A stretch of DNA of 64,000 bases from Xanthomonas rydalmerensis (GCF_033170385.1 NZ_CP126170.1:2132001-2196000); one strand, 5' to 3'. Positions 44,928 to 54,838 are shown, counted from the stretch's first letter. The notes: generated from the sequence alone by a model not told the origin. Program-made: numbers and translations.

Positions 44928-47900
44928 ATGAAACCCAAACACGCCGCTTCCCGTTCCACCTCTTCGGCCGCTGCCAGCACCTCCGCGACCGCGTCCGCCG
45001 CCAAGTCGGCCAAGGCACCTGCGAAGTCGCCTGCCAAGGCCAAGACCCCGGCCAAGCCGGCTGTCCCGCGCAAGGCCGCGCCGCCGGCCAAGCCGGCCGT
45101 GACCGTTCCGGCCACCGCCAAGGTGATCGACGCCGCGCCGGTCGCCAGCGGTTTCAGCCTGGCGCCGGTGTTCGCGGCGCTGCGCAAGCGCTACCCGGCC
45201 GCACGCCAGGAGCAGGCGCAGACCTTCGCCGAGGAGTTCTACAAGCGCATGGAGGAGGACGAGTTCCCCCACCACAGCGCGCAGGAGTGGGCGGCATTGG
45301 CCGCGTCGATGCTGGAATTCGCGCGCAAGCGCAAGCCGGGCACGGTCAACGTGCGGGTGTTCAACCCGAACCTGAAGGACGACGGCTGGGAGTCGTCGCA
45401 CACCGTGCTGCAGATCGTCAACGACGACATGCCGTTCCTGGTCGATTCGGTGAGCATGGCGCTGGCGGAACTGGGCATCGGCGTGCACGTGCTGGGCCAC
45501 CCGGTGCTGCGCATGCAGCGCGACAAGGGCGGCACGCTGGAGAGCGTGGGCGAGGGCAAGGCGGAATCGCTGATGGCGCTGGAGATCGACCGCCAGCCGC
45601 CGGAGGACATGGCCAAGGTGGAAGCGGCGATCCGGCGCATCCTCGGCGAGGTGCGCAACATCGTGCGCGACTGGGGCAGCATGCGCGAGAAGATGCTGGC
45701 GTTGGCCGACGACCTGACCACGCGGCGCCTGCCGGTGGACGACAAGGGCCGGCGCGAGGCGCAGGAGTTCCTGCGCTGGGCCGCGGCCGACCACTTCACC
45801 TTCTTCGGCTACCGCGAGTACCGCGTGGAGAAGCAGAGCGGCGAAGACGTGCTGGCGCCGCTGGAAGACAGCGGCCTGGGCCTGCTGCGCGGGCAGGACA
45901 AGTCGCCGGCGCGGCCGGTGCGCACGCTGGCCGCACACGGCCTCAGCGAGTCCGGTACCAAGGAAGCGCTGATCCTGACCAAGACCAATGCGCGCTCGCG
46001 GGTGCACCGCAGCGGCTACATGGACTACATCGGCGTGCTGGAGTTCGACGCCAAGGGCCGCATCATCGCCGAGCAGCGCTTCCTCGGCCTGTTCACCTCC
46101 AGCGCCTACAACCGCCGCCCGTGGGAGATCCCGCTGGTGCGCGAGCGCTTCGACTCGGTCATGCGCAAGTCCGAGCTGACCCCGAGCAGCCACAGCGGCA
46201 AGGCGTTGCGCCACATCCTGGAGACGCTGCCGCGCGAGGAGCTGTTCCAGTCCAACGAGGAAGAGCTGTACCGCACGGCGATGGGCATCCTCGGCCTGCA
46301 GGAGCGGGTGCGCAGCCGCCTGTTCCTGCGCCGCGACAAGTACGGCCGCTTCATTTCCGCGCTGGTGTACATCCCGCGCGAGCGCTTCAACACCGACGTG
46401 CGCCTGCGCATCGAGGCGTTGCTGAAGGACGCGCTGCACGGCGAATACATCGATTCCAGCGTGGTGCTGGGCGAATCGCCGCTGGCGCAGCTGCACCTGA
46501 TCGTGCGGCCGAAGCCGGGCGAGGCGCTGGAGTTCGACACCAGCGAGCTGGAGTCGCGTCTGGCGCACCTGCTGCGCAACTGGCACGACGACCTGCGCGA
46601 AGCGCTGGTGGCCAGCTGCGGCGAGCGCGATGGCCTGCGCCTGGCCGCCGGCTACGGCCGCGCGCTACCGGCCGGCTACATCGAGGAGTCGACCGCGCAG
46701 ATCGCCGCGCGCGACGTGGAGCGCCTGGCCGCGTTGCGTGGTCCGGAAGACCTGCACCTGAGCCTGCAGGCGTTGCGCCGCGACGGCGCCGACAGCCTGC
46801 GCCTGAAGCTGTACCGCCAGCACGACGACCTGCCGCTGTCCGACGTGCTGCCGATGATGGAGAACCTGGGTCTGCGGGTGATCTCCGAGCGCCCGTACCG
46901 GCTGGTGGTCGACGGCACCGCGCTGTCGATCCAGGATTTCGAGGTCGAGCCGCTGGCCGGCAGCATCGACGTGGAAGCCGCCGACGCGCCGCTGTGCGAG
47001 GCGTTCGTGCGGATCTGGCGCGGCGATGCCGAGAACGACGGCTTCAACCGCCTGATCGTCGGCGCCAGCCTGAGCTGGCGCCAGGTCGCGGTGCTGCGCG
47101 GCTACTGCAAGTACCTGCTGCAGACCGGCGTGCCGTTCTCGCAGGCGTACGTGGAAGAGACCTGCAACCGCTATCCGCTGCTGGCACGTCTGCTGGTGGA
47201 ACTGTTCGAGGCGCGCTTCGATCCGGCCACCGGCAACGAGAGCAAGGCGCAGATCGCCGAGGGCCAGGCCGCGCTGTCCGCGCAGCTGCGCCTGCTGGCC
47301 AACGGCGACGATGCCGCGCTGAAGGCGCTGCAGCCGGTGATCGACGCGCGCAGCGGCAGCCGCACCGCGCAGCTGGAGGCGGTCTCGGCCGCGCTGCTGA
47401 AGCTGTTCGACCAGGTGGCGAGCCTGGACGAGGACCGCATCCTGCGCAGCTTCAAGGGCGTGATCGAGGCGACCCTGCGCACCAGCCACTACCAGCGCGC
47501 CGCCGACGGCGGGCTGGGCCACTGCATCAGCTTCAAGCTGGATTCGGCCAAGGTACCGGACCTGCCCAAGCCGCGTCCGTACCGCGAAATCTTCGTGTAC
47601 GGCCCGCGCGTGGAAGGCGTGCACCTGCGCTTCGGCGCGGTGGCGCGCGGCGGCCTGCGCTGGTCCGACCGGCGCGAGGACTTCCGCACCGAGGTGCTTG
47701 GCCTGGTCAAGGCGCAGATGGTCAAGAACACGGTGATCGTGCCGGTCGGCGCCAAGGGCGGCTTCTTCTGCAAGCGCCCGCCGGTCGGTGGTGACCGCGA
47801 TGCGGTGCTGGCCGAAGGCATCGCCTGCTACAAGCTGTTCATCCAGGGCCTGCTGGACATCACCGACAACATCGTCGGCGGCAAGATCGTGCCGCCGCCG

Positions 47901-50060
47901 CAGGTGGTGCGCCACGACCAGGACGACCCGTACCTGGTGGTCGCCGCCGACAAGGGCACGGCCACCTTCTCCGACATCGCCAATGGTCTGGCGCTGGACC
48001 ACGGCTTCTGGCTGGGCGATGCGTTCGCCTCCGGCGGCTCGGTCGGCTACGACCACAAGGGCATGGGCATCACCGCGCGCGGCGCCTGGGAGTCGGTCAA
48101 GCGCCACTTCCGTGCGCTGGGCCGCGACTGCCAGAGCGAGGACTTCACCTGCGTGGGCATCGGCGACATGTCCGGTGACGTGTTCGGCAACGGCATGCTG
48201 TTGTCGCGCCACATCCGCCTGCTCGCCGCGTTCGACCACCGCCACATCTTCCTCGACCCGAACCCTGACGCGGCGACGTCCTTCGCCGAGCGCGAGCGCC
48301 TGTTCAAGCTGCCGCGCTCCAGCTGGGCCGACTACGACGCCAAGCTGATCAGCGCCGGCGGCGGCATCTACCCGCGCACGCTCAAGTCGATCGAGATCAG
48401 TGCGCCGGTGCGCGAGGCGCTGGGCCTGGAGCCGGGCGTCAAGCAGCTCTCGCCGAACGACCTGATGAACGCCATCCTCAAGGCGCCGGTGGACCTGTTC
48501 TGGAACGGCGGCATCGGCACCTACGTCAAGGCCGCCAGCGAGACCCATGGCGACGTCGGCGACCGCGCCAACAACGGCCTGCGCGTCAACGGTGGCGAAC
48601 TGCGTTGCAAGGTCGTGGGCGAGGGCGGCAATCTCGGCCTGACCCAGCTCGGCCGCATCGAGGCCGCGCAGGTCGGCGTGCTGCTCAACACCGACTTCAT
48701 CGACAACTCGGCTGGCGTGGATACGTCCGACCACGAGGTCAACATCAAGATCCTGCTCAACGACGTGGTGCAGGCCAAGAAGCTGACCCTGGACGCGCGC
48801 AACAAGCTGCTGGCGTCGATGACCGACGAAGTCGCCGAGTTGGTGCTGTGGGACAACATCCGCCAGAACCAGGCGCTGAGCCTGATGGAGCGGATGAGCG
48901 TCACCCGCCTGGGTTCCAAGCAGCACTTCATCCGCACTCTGGAAGCGCAGGGCCTGCTCGACCGGCAGATCGAATACCTGCCCTCGGACGCGGAGATCTC
49001 CGCGCGCAAGGCGCGTGGCCAGGGCCTGACCCGGCCGGAACTGGCGGTGCTGCTGTCCTATTCCAAGCTGGTGGCGTTCCAGCAATTGCTCGAATCGGAC
49101 ATTCCCGAGGACCCGTACCTGTCCAAGGAACTGCAGCGCTACTTCCCGCAGCCGCTGCAGAAGAAGTACGCCGACGCGATGGAGCGGCACCGCCTCAAGC
49201 GCGAGATCATCGCCACCGCGGTCACCAACACCACCATCAATCGCATGGGCGCCACCTTCCTGATGCGCATGCAGGAAGACACCGGCCGCAGCATCGCCGA
49301 GGTCGCCAAGGCCTACACCATCAGCCGCGAGACGCTGGATGCGCGTGCGTTGTGGACGCAGATCGATGCGCTGGACGGCAAGGTGCCCGAGTCGGTGCAG
49401 ATCGACGCGCTGGAGGTGATCTGGACGCTGCAGCGCGCCTTCGTGCGCTGGCTGCTGTTCCGTCCGGGCCCGATGCCGGGCATCACCGCGGCGGTGGAGC
49501 GCTACTACGAGCCGTTCAACGACATCCGCGTCGCCTCCGGCGTGCTGCCCGATTCGCAGCGTCCGCGCTACGAAGCGCTGGTGCAGGAGTGGCAGGACAA
49601 GGGCCTGCCGCCGGCGCTCGCCCAACAGCTGTCGGAACTGCGCTTCCTGGAGCCGGCGTTCGACATCATCGAGATGGCGCGCACCCGCAAGCTCAAGCCG
49701 GTGGAGGTGTCGAAGGTGCACTTCCGCCTGGGCGAGGCGCTGCAGCTGCCGTGGCTGTTCGAGCAGATCGACGCGCTGGAGGTCAACGGCCGCTGGCATG
49801 CGGTGGCCCGCGGCGTGCTGCGCGACGAGTTGGCCAAGCACCACGGCGTGCTGGCCGGCCAGGCGCTGAGCCTGCCGGGTGGCACCGCCGAGGCCAAGGT
49901 GCAGCATTGGCTGCAGCGCGACGACAGCAGCCTGCGCTTCACCCTGAGCATGCTGCAGGAACTGGCCGCGCAGAAGACGCTGGACTACCCGACGGTGTCG
50001 GTGGCGGTACAGCGGCTCGGCCAGCTGGCGGCGCACGGGGTGACGGCACACGGGGTGTAG
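44928..50060 (+). CDS. gdhB: Large NAD-dependent glutamate dehydrogenase
   Basis: This very large (1710 residues) enzyme of the about 180-kDa class deaminates glutamate to 2-oxoglutarate. A low-complexity Ala/Lys/Pro/Ser N-terminal stretch (about 1-65) precedes the long regulatory region typical of the family. The catalytic core includes VARGGLRWSDRREDFRTEVL (about 905-925), KNTVIVPVGAKGGFFCKRPP with the active-site lysine region, YDHKGMGITARGAWESVKRH, CVGIGDMSGDVFGNGMLLS, and GGNLGLTQLGRIE. The ATG at 44928 was chosen because an in-frame start 20 codons upstream lies within a likely promoter area. It feeds 2-oxoglutarate into the cycle served by sucAB. Confidence 0.96.
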   Translation: MKPKHAASRSTSSAAASTSATASAAKSAKAPAKSPAKAKTPAKPAVPRKAAPPAKPAVTVPATAKVIDAAPVASGFSLAPVFAALRKRYPAARQEQAQTFAEEFYKRMEEDEFPHHSAQEWAALAASMLEFARKRKPGTVNVRVFNPNLKDDGWESSHTVLQIVNDDMPFLVDSVSMALAELGIGVHVLGHPVLRMQRDKGGTLESVGEGKAESLMALEIDRQPPEDMAKVEAAIRRILGEVRNIVRDWGSMREKMLALADDLTTRRLPVDDKGRREAQEFLRWAAADHFTFFGYREYRVEKQSGEDVLAPLEDSGLGLLRGQDKSPARPVRTLAAHGLSESGTKEALILTKTNARSRVHRSGYMDYIGVLEFDAKGRIIAEQRFLGLFTSSAYNRRPWEIPLVRERFDSVMRKSELTPSSHSGKALRHILETLPREELFQSNEEELYRTAMGILGLQERVRSRLFLRRDKYGRFISALVYIPRERFNTDVRLRIEALLKDALHGEYIDSSVVLGESPLAQLHLIVRPKPGEALEFDTSELESRLAHLLRNWHDDLREALVASCGERDGLRLAAGYGRALPAGYIEESTAQIAARDVERLAALRGPEDLHLSLQALRRDGADSLRLKLYRQHDDLPLSDVLPMMENLGLRVISERPYRLVVDGTALSIQDFEVEPLAGSIDVEAADAPLCEAFVRIWRGDAENDGFNRLIVGASLSWRQVAVLRGYCKYLLQTGVPFSQAYVEETCNRYPLLARLLVELFEARFDPATGNESKAQIAEGQAALSAQLRLLANGDDAALKALQPVIDARSGSRTAQLEAVSAALLKLFDQVASLDEDRILRSFKGVIEATLRTSHYQRAADGGLGHCISFKLDSAKVPDLPKPRPYREIFVYGPRVEGVHLRFGAVARGGLRWSDRREDFRTEVLGLVKAQMVKNTVIVPVGAKGGFFCKRPPVGGDRDAVLAEGIACYKLFIQGLLDITDNIVGGKIVPPPQVVRHDQDDPYLVVAADKGTATFSDIANGLALDHGFWLGDAFASGGSVGYDHKGMGITARGAWESVKRHFRALGRDCQSEDFTCVGIGDMSGDVFGNGMLLSRHIRLLAAFDHRHIFLDPNPDAATSFAERERLFKLPRSSWADYDAKLISAGGGIYPRTLKSIEISAPVREALGLEPGVKQLSPNDLMNAILKAPVDLFWNGGIGTYVKAASETHGDVGDRANNGLRVNGGELRCKVVGEGGNLGLTQLGRIEAAQVGVLLNTDFIDNSAGVDTSDHEVNIKILLNDVVQAKKLTLDARNKLLASMTDEVAELVLWDNIRQNQALSLMERMSVTRLGSKQHFIRTLEAQGLLDRQIEYLPSDAEISARKARGQGLTRPELAVLLSYSKLVAFQQLLESDIPEDPYLSKELQRYFPQPLQKKYADAMERHRLKREIIATAVTNTTINRMGATFLMRMQEDTGRSIAEVAKAYTISRETLDARALWTQIDALDGKVPESVQIDALEVIWTLQRAFVRWLLFRPGPMPGITAAVERYYEPFNDIRVASGVLPDSQRPRYEALVQEWQDKGLPPALAQQLSELRFLEPAFDIIEMARTRKLKPVEVSKVHFRLGEALQLPWLFEQIDALEVNGRWHAVARGVLRDELAKHHGVLAGQALSLPGGTAEAKVQHWLQRDDSSLRFTLSMLQELAAQKTLDYPTVSVAVQRLGQLAAHGVTAHGV

Positions 50061-50066
50061 CCCCGT

Positions 50067-50118
50067 GGTCAGGCCCGCTGCGCGGGCCTGACCCAACCGT
50101 TTGCGCCGCAAACGGTTG
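50067..50118 (+). terminator. Twin perfect hairpins after the glutamate dehydrogenase gene
   Basis: Hairpin one has a 12-bp stem, GGTCAGGCCCGC/GCGGGCCTGACC (50067-50093). Hairpin two has an 11-bp stem, CAACCGTTTGC/GCAAACGGTTG (50094-50118). Both are perfect and abut one another, starting within ten bases of the stop. No T-tract follows either, so a mRNA-stabilising role is as likely as termination. Confidence 0.65.
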
Positions 50119-50202
50119 GCGCCGCACGGCGGCCTTGCCTATCCCCCGCGGCTTCGCCGCGCCCCCCTTAACAGAAGGGGGGCTCTCCTCCATTGCCGAG
50201 AT

Positions 50203-50387
50203 TGGGAAGTCGGGATTGGGGATTCGCCAAGCGGATCCCCATCGCTCGACGCGACCGCCCGCTTCTACCAATCCCGAATCCCGAATCCCGAATCCCGGCC
50301 TTTATCGGTGTTTGCCGCGTTCGCAGCCCGGCCTCCGATGCGACAGCCCGCTTCTGCGAATCCCCAATCCCGATTCCCGAATCCCGG
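50203..50387. repeat. Foldback element with a duplicated right arm
   Basis: The left arm (50203-50236) carries GGGAAGTCGGGATTGGGGAT. Right arms follow at about 50258-50300 and, 89 bases later, 50347-50390. Both start CCCGCTTCT, run through CCC/GAAT units and end in CCCGGC and a TTT tail. The first right arm has four CCC runs spaced by GAAT. The second ends next to the NAD kinase start region. The rest of 50061-50406 is low-complexity spacer with no gene. Confidence 0.8.
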
Positions 50388-50406
50388 CTTTCATGACCGG
50401 GCAGGT

Positions 50407-51201
50407 ATGATCGGCGCCATGAATGCGCCCATGCCGTCCTCGCCCCGCATCTGCTTCCTCGCCAGCGTCACGCCGGAATCCCAGCGTGCGCGCGAACAAC
50501 TGGTCACGCGCTACGGCGATTGCGAGCCCGCCGACGCCGATGTGCTGTGCGCGCTCGGCGGCGACGGCTTCATGCTGCAGACCCTGCATCGCCACGGAAG
50601 CCTGGGCAAGCCGGTGTTCGGCATGAAGCTGGGCACGGTCGGCTTCCTGATGAACCAGTTTCGCGACGACGATCTGGTCGCGCGTTTGGCCCTGGCCGAG
50701 CCGGCCAAGCTACGGCCGCTGGAAATGCTGGCGCAGACCGAATCCGGCGCCACCACCGGCTCGCTGGCCTACAACGAGGTCTCGTTGCTGCGGCAGACCC
50801 GCCAGGCCGCGCACGTGAGCATCGATCTCAATGGCCAGACCCGGGTCGATGAACTGATCTGCGACGGCGTGCTGGTGTCCACCCCGGCCGGCAGTACCGC
50901 CTACAACTCTTCCGCGCACGGACCGATCCTGCCGTTGGGCTCGCACACCCTGGCGCTGACCCCGATCGCGCCGTACCGGCCGCGGCGCTGGCGCGGCGCG
51001 ATCCTCAAGGCCGACATCGAGGTGCGCTTCCGCGTATTGGACCCGTACAAGCGCCCGGTCAGCGTCACCGCCGACTCGCACGAGACCCGCGACGTGGTCG
51101 AAGTCACCATCCGCGAATCCCGCGACCGCCTGGTCACTTTGCTGTTCGACCCGGAACACAATCTGGAGGAGCGGATCCTGAGCGAGCAATTCATGGTGTA
51201 G
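50407..51201 (+). CDS. nadK: NAD kinase
   Basis: The 264-residue enzyme phosphorylates NAD to NADP. It has the catalytic GGDG within [20 protein letters not shown], the [12 protein letters not shown] loop, the second conserved motif [12 protein letters not shown], and [19 protein letters not shown], which lines the nucleotide site. Length is normal. Two starts are possible, ATG at 50407 (GCAGG upstream) or 50419; conservation begins after both. The stop is embedded in the first G-run of the downstream foldback element. Confidence 0.93.
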   Translation: MIGAMNAPMPSSPRICFLASVTPESQRAREQLVTRYGDCEPADADVLCALGGDGFMLQTLHRHGSLGKPVFGMKLGTVGFLMNQFRDDDLVARLALAEPAKLRPLEMLAQTESGATTGSLAYNEVSLLRQTRQAAHVSIDLNGQTRVDELICDGVLVSTPAGSTAYNSSAHGPILPLGSHTLALTPIAPYRPRRWRGAILKADIEVRFRVLDPYKRPVSVTADSHETRDVVEVTIRESRDRLVTLLFDPEHNLEERILSEQFMV

Positions 51202-51327
51202 GGGCGGGGATTCGGGAGTCGGGATTGGGGATTCGCAACAGCGCATCCGCTTTGCTTCCGGTCTCCAGTCCACGTTCCGACTCCTTTGCCCGCTTTTGCC
51301 AATCCCCAATCCCCACTGCCGAATCCC
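51201..51327. repeat. Foldback element between nadK and the 5'-nucleotidase gene
   Basis: Five G-runs (starting 51201, 51206, 51214, 51221, 51227) form the left arm, followed by CGCAACAGCGC. The right arm (about 51290-51327) reads CCGCTTTTGCCAATCCCC and continues. The loop is about 50 bases. The left arm meets the spacing rule for a G-quadruplex immediately after the nadK stop. Confidence 0.8.
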
Positions 51328-51334
51328 TGCTCTC

Positions 51335-52300
51335 ATGTCCGACAACTCCCCCCGTCTGCTCACCGTCGCGGTCACCTCGCGCGCCCTGTTCGATCTGGAA
51401 GAGGGCCATGCCCTGTTCGAGCGGGACGGCGTGGAGGCGTACAGCGCGTACCAGCGCGAGCGCGAGGACGATGTGCTGGCGCCTGGGGTCGCGTTCCCGG
51501 TGGTGCGCAAGCTGCTGGCGCTGAACCAGGGCACGCCGCCGGAGACGCCGCCGGTGGAGGTGATCCTGCTGTCGCGCAATTCCGCCGACACCGGGCTGCG
51601 CATCTTTAATTCGATCCAGCACTACGGCCTGGGCATCGTCCGCGCCACCTTCACCTCTGGCGAGGCGACCTGGCCCTACGTCAAGCCGTTCGGTACCGAC
51701 CTGTTCCTCTCGGCCAACCCGGAGTCGGTGCGCCGCGCGCTCAGCCACGGCATCGCCGCGGCGACCATCCTGCCCAAGCCGCCCGGCGAGCACGCGCAGG
51801 AGGCGGCCGCGGCGGCAGGCGCGATCGATGCCGATCGTCTGTCCACGCAGTTGCGCATCGCCTTCGACGGCGATGCGGTGATCTTCGGCGACGAGGGCGA
51901 GCGTTTCTCGCGCGAGCAGGGCGTGGAGGCGTTCGGCCGCTACGAGCGCGAGAACGCGCGCCAGCCGCTGACCGGCGGCCCGTTCCGCAATTTCCTGTCG
52001 GCGCTGCACGCGCTGCAGTCAGCGTTCCCGGCCGGCGAGGCCTCGCCGATCCGCACCGCGCTGGTCACCGCGCGCTCGGCGCCCGCGCACGAGCGGGTGA
52101 TCCGCACCCTGCGCGAATGGGGGGTGCGCCTGGACGAGGCGCTGTTCCTCGGCGGCCGTCACAAGGGGCCGTTCCTGCAGGCCTTCGGCGCGGACATCTT
52201 CTTCGACGATTCGCAGCACAACATCGACAGCGCCGCCCGCGAGCGTGTCGCCGCCGGGCATGTGCCGCACGGGGTCGCCAACGACATCGCCAAGTCGTGA
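51335..52300 (+). CDS. 5'-nucleotidase (cytosolic NT5C1-like family)
   Basis: The 321-residue product matches the bacterial 5'-nucleotidase family related to cytosolic cN-I: TVAVTSRALFDLEEGHALFE at the N-terminus, VEVILLSRNSADTGLRIFNS, a central AFDGDAVIFGDEGERF and LGGRHKGPFLQAFGADIFFD near the C-terminus. These aspartate-rich loops are consistent with HAD-type phosphohydrolase chemistry on nucleoside monophosphates. The ATG is immediately downstream of a foldback right arm. Its stop overlaps the next gene start (GTGA). Confidence 0.85.
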   Translation: MSDNSPRLLTVAVTSRALFDLEEGHALFERDGVEAYSAYQREREDDVLAPGVAFPVVRKLLALNQGTPPETPPVEVILLSRNSADTGLRIFNSIQHYGLGIVRATFTSGEATWPYVKPFGTDLFLSANPESVRRALSHGIAAATILPKPPGEHAQEAAAAAGAIDADRLSTQLRIAFDGDAVIFGDEGERFSREQGVEAFGRYERENARQPLTGGPFRNFLSALHALQSAFPAGEASPIRTALVTARSAPAHERVIRTLREWGVRLDEALFLGGRHKGPFLQAFGADIFFDDSQHNIDSAARERVAAGHVPHGVANDIAKS

Positions 52301-53109
52301 GCGCGGCGCCCGGCGGCGGCCGCTGGGCTGCGCTGCGCCGCCTGCTGCGGCCAGCCGTGGACGCGCGCGCCGATCTGCGTCCCGGACGACCCTACGTGCG
52401 CCATGGCTGGCGCTATACCAGCCTGCAGTTCAAGGGCGAGGTGACGCAGAGCCGCATGTACACCTGGTGGCCGGACGTGCTGCAGGTGGGCTACACCCGC
52501 AGCATGCTGGCCGCGCTGCTGTTGCGTCCGGACCCGCAGCGGATCGGCATCGTCGGCCTTGGCGGCGGCTCGCAGGCCAAGTTCTGCTACCGGCACTTGC
52601 CGCAGGCGCGGATCGAGGCGATCGAGGCCGATGCCGACGTGCTGGCCTTGCGCGCCGCCTTCCGCATTCCGGACGACGACGCGCGCTTCGAGGCGGTGCA
52701 CGGCGACGGCGCGCGGCTGCTGCCGCAGCGGCGCGACCGCTACGACCTGCTGCTGCTCGACGCTTACGATGCCGACGGCATCCCGGCGGCGCTGCTCAGC
52801 CGCGGCTTCTACGAGGACTGCCATGCGGCGCTGGCGCCGGGCGGGGTGCTGGCGGTGAACCTGTACGACACCGACACCCGCCGCCACCTGGCGCATCTGC
52901 GCGCGCTATTCGGCGGCCGCGTGCTGCGCCTGGACGAGCCGAGCATGGACAACCACGTGGTGTTCGCCTGGACCGGCGCGCTGCCGGCGCTGGAGGCGCA
53001 CGCGGCGCTGGCGCGCCTGCCGTGGTCGGCGCGCTGGCAATTGCGCACGCCGTTTCATCGCTTGCAGCAAGCGATGGCGGGCAGGACCGGGGCCGGCGCT
53101 CAGCGCTAG
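52297..53109 (+). CDS. Spermidine-synthase-like SAM-binding protein
   Basis: The 270-residue protein has a polyamine-synthase-like Rossmann fold: YTSLQFKGEVTQSRMYTWWP, the AdoMet/dcAdoMet loop IGIVGLGGGSQAKFCYRHLP, IEAIEADADVLALRAAF, DARFEAVHGDGARLLP and LLLLDAYDADGIP. The catalytic aspartate region is altered relative to true spermidine synthase (the usual D-x-x-D-P pattern is not seen), so it may be a methyltransferase-like paralogue. It starts with GTG, overlapping the nucleotidase stop by four bases, indicating coupling. Confidence 0.8.
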   Translation: MSAAPGGGRWAALRRLLRPAVDARADLRPGRPYVRHGWRYTSLQFKGEVTQSRMYTWWPDVLQVGYTRSMLAALLLRPDPQRIGIVGLGGGSQAKFCYRHLPQARIEAIEADADVLALRAAFRIPDDDARFEAVHGDGARLLPQRRDRYDLLLLDAYDADGIPAALLSRGFYEDCHAALAPGGVLAVNLYDTDTRRHLAHLRALFGGRVLRLDEPSMDNHVVFAWTGALPALEAHAALARLPWSARWQLRTPFHRLQQAMAGRTGAGAQR

Positions 53110-53492
53110 GCAGGATCTGGCTTCGCAGGGGCACTGTGTCCTTCGAGTTGCGATGTGCAGGCGCGATGCTCTGCGCGCCTTCACCAGTGGCCTTTCTGGC
53201 GGCCACCGGCTGCTCACCCGAAGCGCGGACTGGCGCGTGCCGGTACGGGTCGGAGCGCGCACTGGCACGATGCGCACGGCGGTGCGCAGTCGCTGCAGCG
53301 TGAATGGTGGTTGCGGGGTGCGCGAGGTGAGCATCTCCGATGTGGCGCTCGCGAGGACATCCTTGCCTGGCGCCTGCAGCGCCCGGTCCGCGGCACCTGT
53401 CTGGACGCTGCCCGCCATCGCTGGCAAACACGTCCCGCTCAGCTGCGATTTGCGAAAATCCTGCCGTCTTTGATGGAAGAGTTCTCGCATCG
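53110..53492 (+). other. Spacer without a supportable gene
   Basis: No recognisable gene, repeat or terminator is seen in these 383 bases. Open frames here are short and lack similarity or ribosome sites. The promoter of the following orphan gene may lie here. Confidence 0.4.
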
Positions 53493-54521
53493 ATGCGTCC
53501 GCGACAAGGTTCAGCTGCGTCCCTGCCTGCGCACACGAGCGCACATCCCCAGGCTGCCACGATTCTGTGGCGGACCACGGTTCCCGGCGTGGCCGCCCAT
53601 CGACTCTGGGTGGATGACCAGGCCGGGCATGTGCTGGTCGCGGATGGATGGGGCGTCAGCTTCGGTGCGCTGCGGGTTCGCGCGCTGGCCATGGCGACGG
53701 GGGCCGAACTTGCGTCGGTCGCCCTCGGCAACCAGGCACGGGCGTTCGCCAGAGACGCCGAGGGCAGCGTGCTGGTGGCCACCGATACCAAGCTGTTCCG
53801 GCTCGATGCCGGCACGCTGCGCGTAGTGGAGAAATGGACCTCGCGCATTCCGCGTTACACCGATCGCCTGCTGCCGCTGGGCGGCCACGTGCATGCGGCG
53901 AATGCGCGCTCCGCACAACTCAGCGCCATCGCGCTGCCGGATGGCAGCGTACGGCGCAGGGCGCTGGCGGACGAATTGCAGCTGCACGCGACGCCCGACG
54001 CGAAGCTCCTGGCGGTGGCGGCCGAGGGCAGCCTCTGGCTGGCGGAGCCGGGCCTGCCGCAGCCGCCCAAGCGCAACGCGCAGACGCCGCCGACCTGCCA
54101 ATCGGCGATGGATGGACAGGGCCGTCTCTGGCTCTCGCTCGGACCCGGCCGGATCGTCGAGGGCAATCGGGTGTTCTGGGCAGCGCCGACCGCGACCGCC
54201 GGCTTTATGGACCCGCCATACACGTCGGTGACGGAGATCGACCTCGGCATGGACTTCTGGAACATCGCGGTCACCCGGGATGGCAGCATGCTCTCGGTGG
54301 CCGCAACGACGGCGACAACCGACGAGTCGCCGCGCCATGTGCAGACCAGCGTTGCCTCCTTTCGTACCGACGATGGCGGCCGGCACCGGTGGGTGCAGGC
54401 GCCGCCGGAGTTCGAGATCGTATCGATGTGCCCTGACGCAGGATGCGCGTTCGCCACCCGCAACCTGTGGCGCAGTGCCGGCGATCCGGAACTGTCCGAG
54501 TTGATCTGCCTGCAGCTGTAG
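53493..54521 (+). CDS. Orphan protein, propeller-like beta repeats
   Basis: The 342-residue product is not recognised. It looks like a run of beta blades with recurrent small motifs: RLWVDDQAGHVLVADGWG, RAFARDAEGSVLVATDTKLF, LHATPDAKLLAVAAEGSLWL, QSAMDGQGRLWLSLGPGRIV and FWNIAVTRDGSMLSVAATTA. Each has a D/G turn followed by a hydrophobic strand, as in YVTN/WD-type propellers. Late cysteines (MCPDAGCAF) could form a disulphide. The start is uncertain: ATG at 53493 is chosen; an in-frame ATG at 53340 gives an unlikely Pro/Arg-rich N-terminus. No signal peptide is evident. It is unlinked to its neighbours. Confidence 0.5.
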   Translation: MRPRQGSAASLPAHTSAHPQAATILWRTTVPGVAAHRLWVDDQAGHVLVADGWGVSFGALRVRALAMATGAELASVALGNQARAFARDAEGSVLVATDTKLFRLDAGTLRVVEKWTSRIPRYTDRLLPLGGHVHAANARSAQLSAIALPDGSVRRRALADELQLHATPDAKLLAVAAEGSLWLAEPGLPQPPKRNAQTPPTCQSAMDGQGRLWLSLGPGRIVEGNRVFWAAPTATAGFMDPPYTSVTEIDLGMDFWNIAVTRDGSMLSVAATTATTDESPRHVQTSVASFRTDDGGRHRWVQAPPEFEIVSMCPDAGCAFATRNLWRSAGDPELSELICLQL

Positions 54522-54616
54522 CGCTTCCGCGCGCGCCGAGTCGTGTGGGCGGGGACCTCAGCGAGCCTCTTGCAAACGCGCTTGTCGGTGGCTCAGCGGA
54601 CCACCTCGTCGCGCTT

Positions 54617-54838
54617 GTAGGAGCGGTTTCAGCCGCGACGGGCGTTACTGATGCCCTGCGTCGCCGCTGATTCATGAGAAGTGATGCTGCGGCTGATGGT
54701 CCAACGCTGCGTCGCGTCACGTTAAGTGAGCGGATCGAGATCGCTAGAGTGCCTAGTGTGGGAGGGACTTCAGTCCCGACTGCAGGCTGCCCGATGAAAC
54801 ATTGGCGCTTCGCCCGTCGCGACTGAAGTCGCTCCTAC
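54617..54838. repeat. REP-like and CGGGACTGAAGTCCC-like repeat arms
   Basis: A single arm, GTAGGAGCGGTTTCAGCC (54617-54634 onward), is followed by GGGAGGGACTTCAGTCCCGA (about 54760) and a right arm GTCGCGACTGAAGTCGCTCC (54816-54835). They hybridise two of the repeat types seen elsewhere. The rest of 54522-54918 has no gene. Confidence 0.75.

Noticed and set aside
46665..50111. A 1148-codon open frame opposite the glutamate dehydrogenase gene
   Set aside because: Shadow frame without motifs; the sense frame is a well-recognised enzyme.
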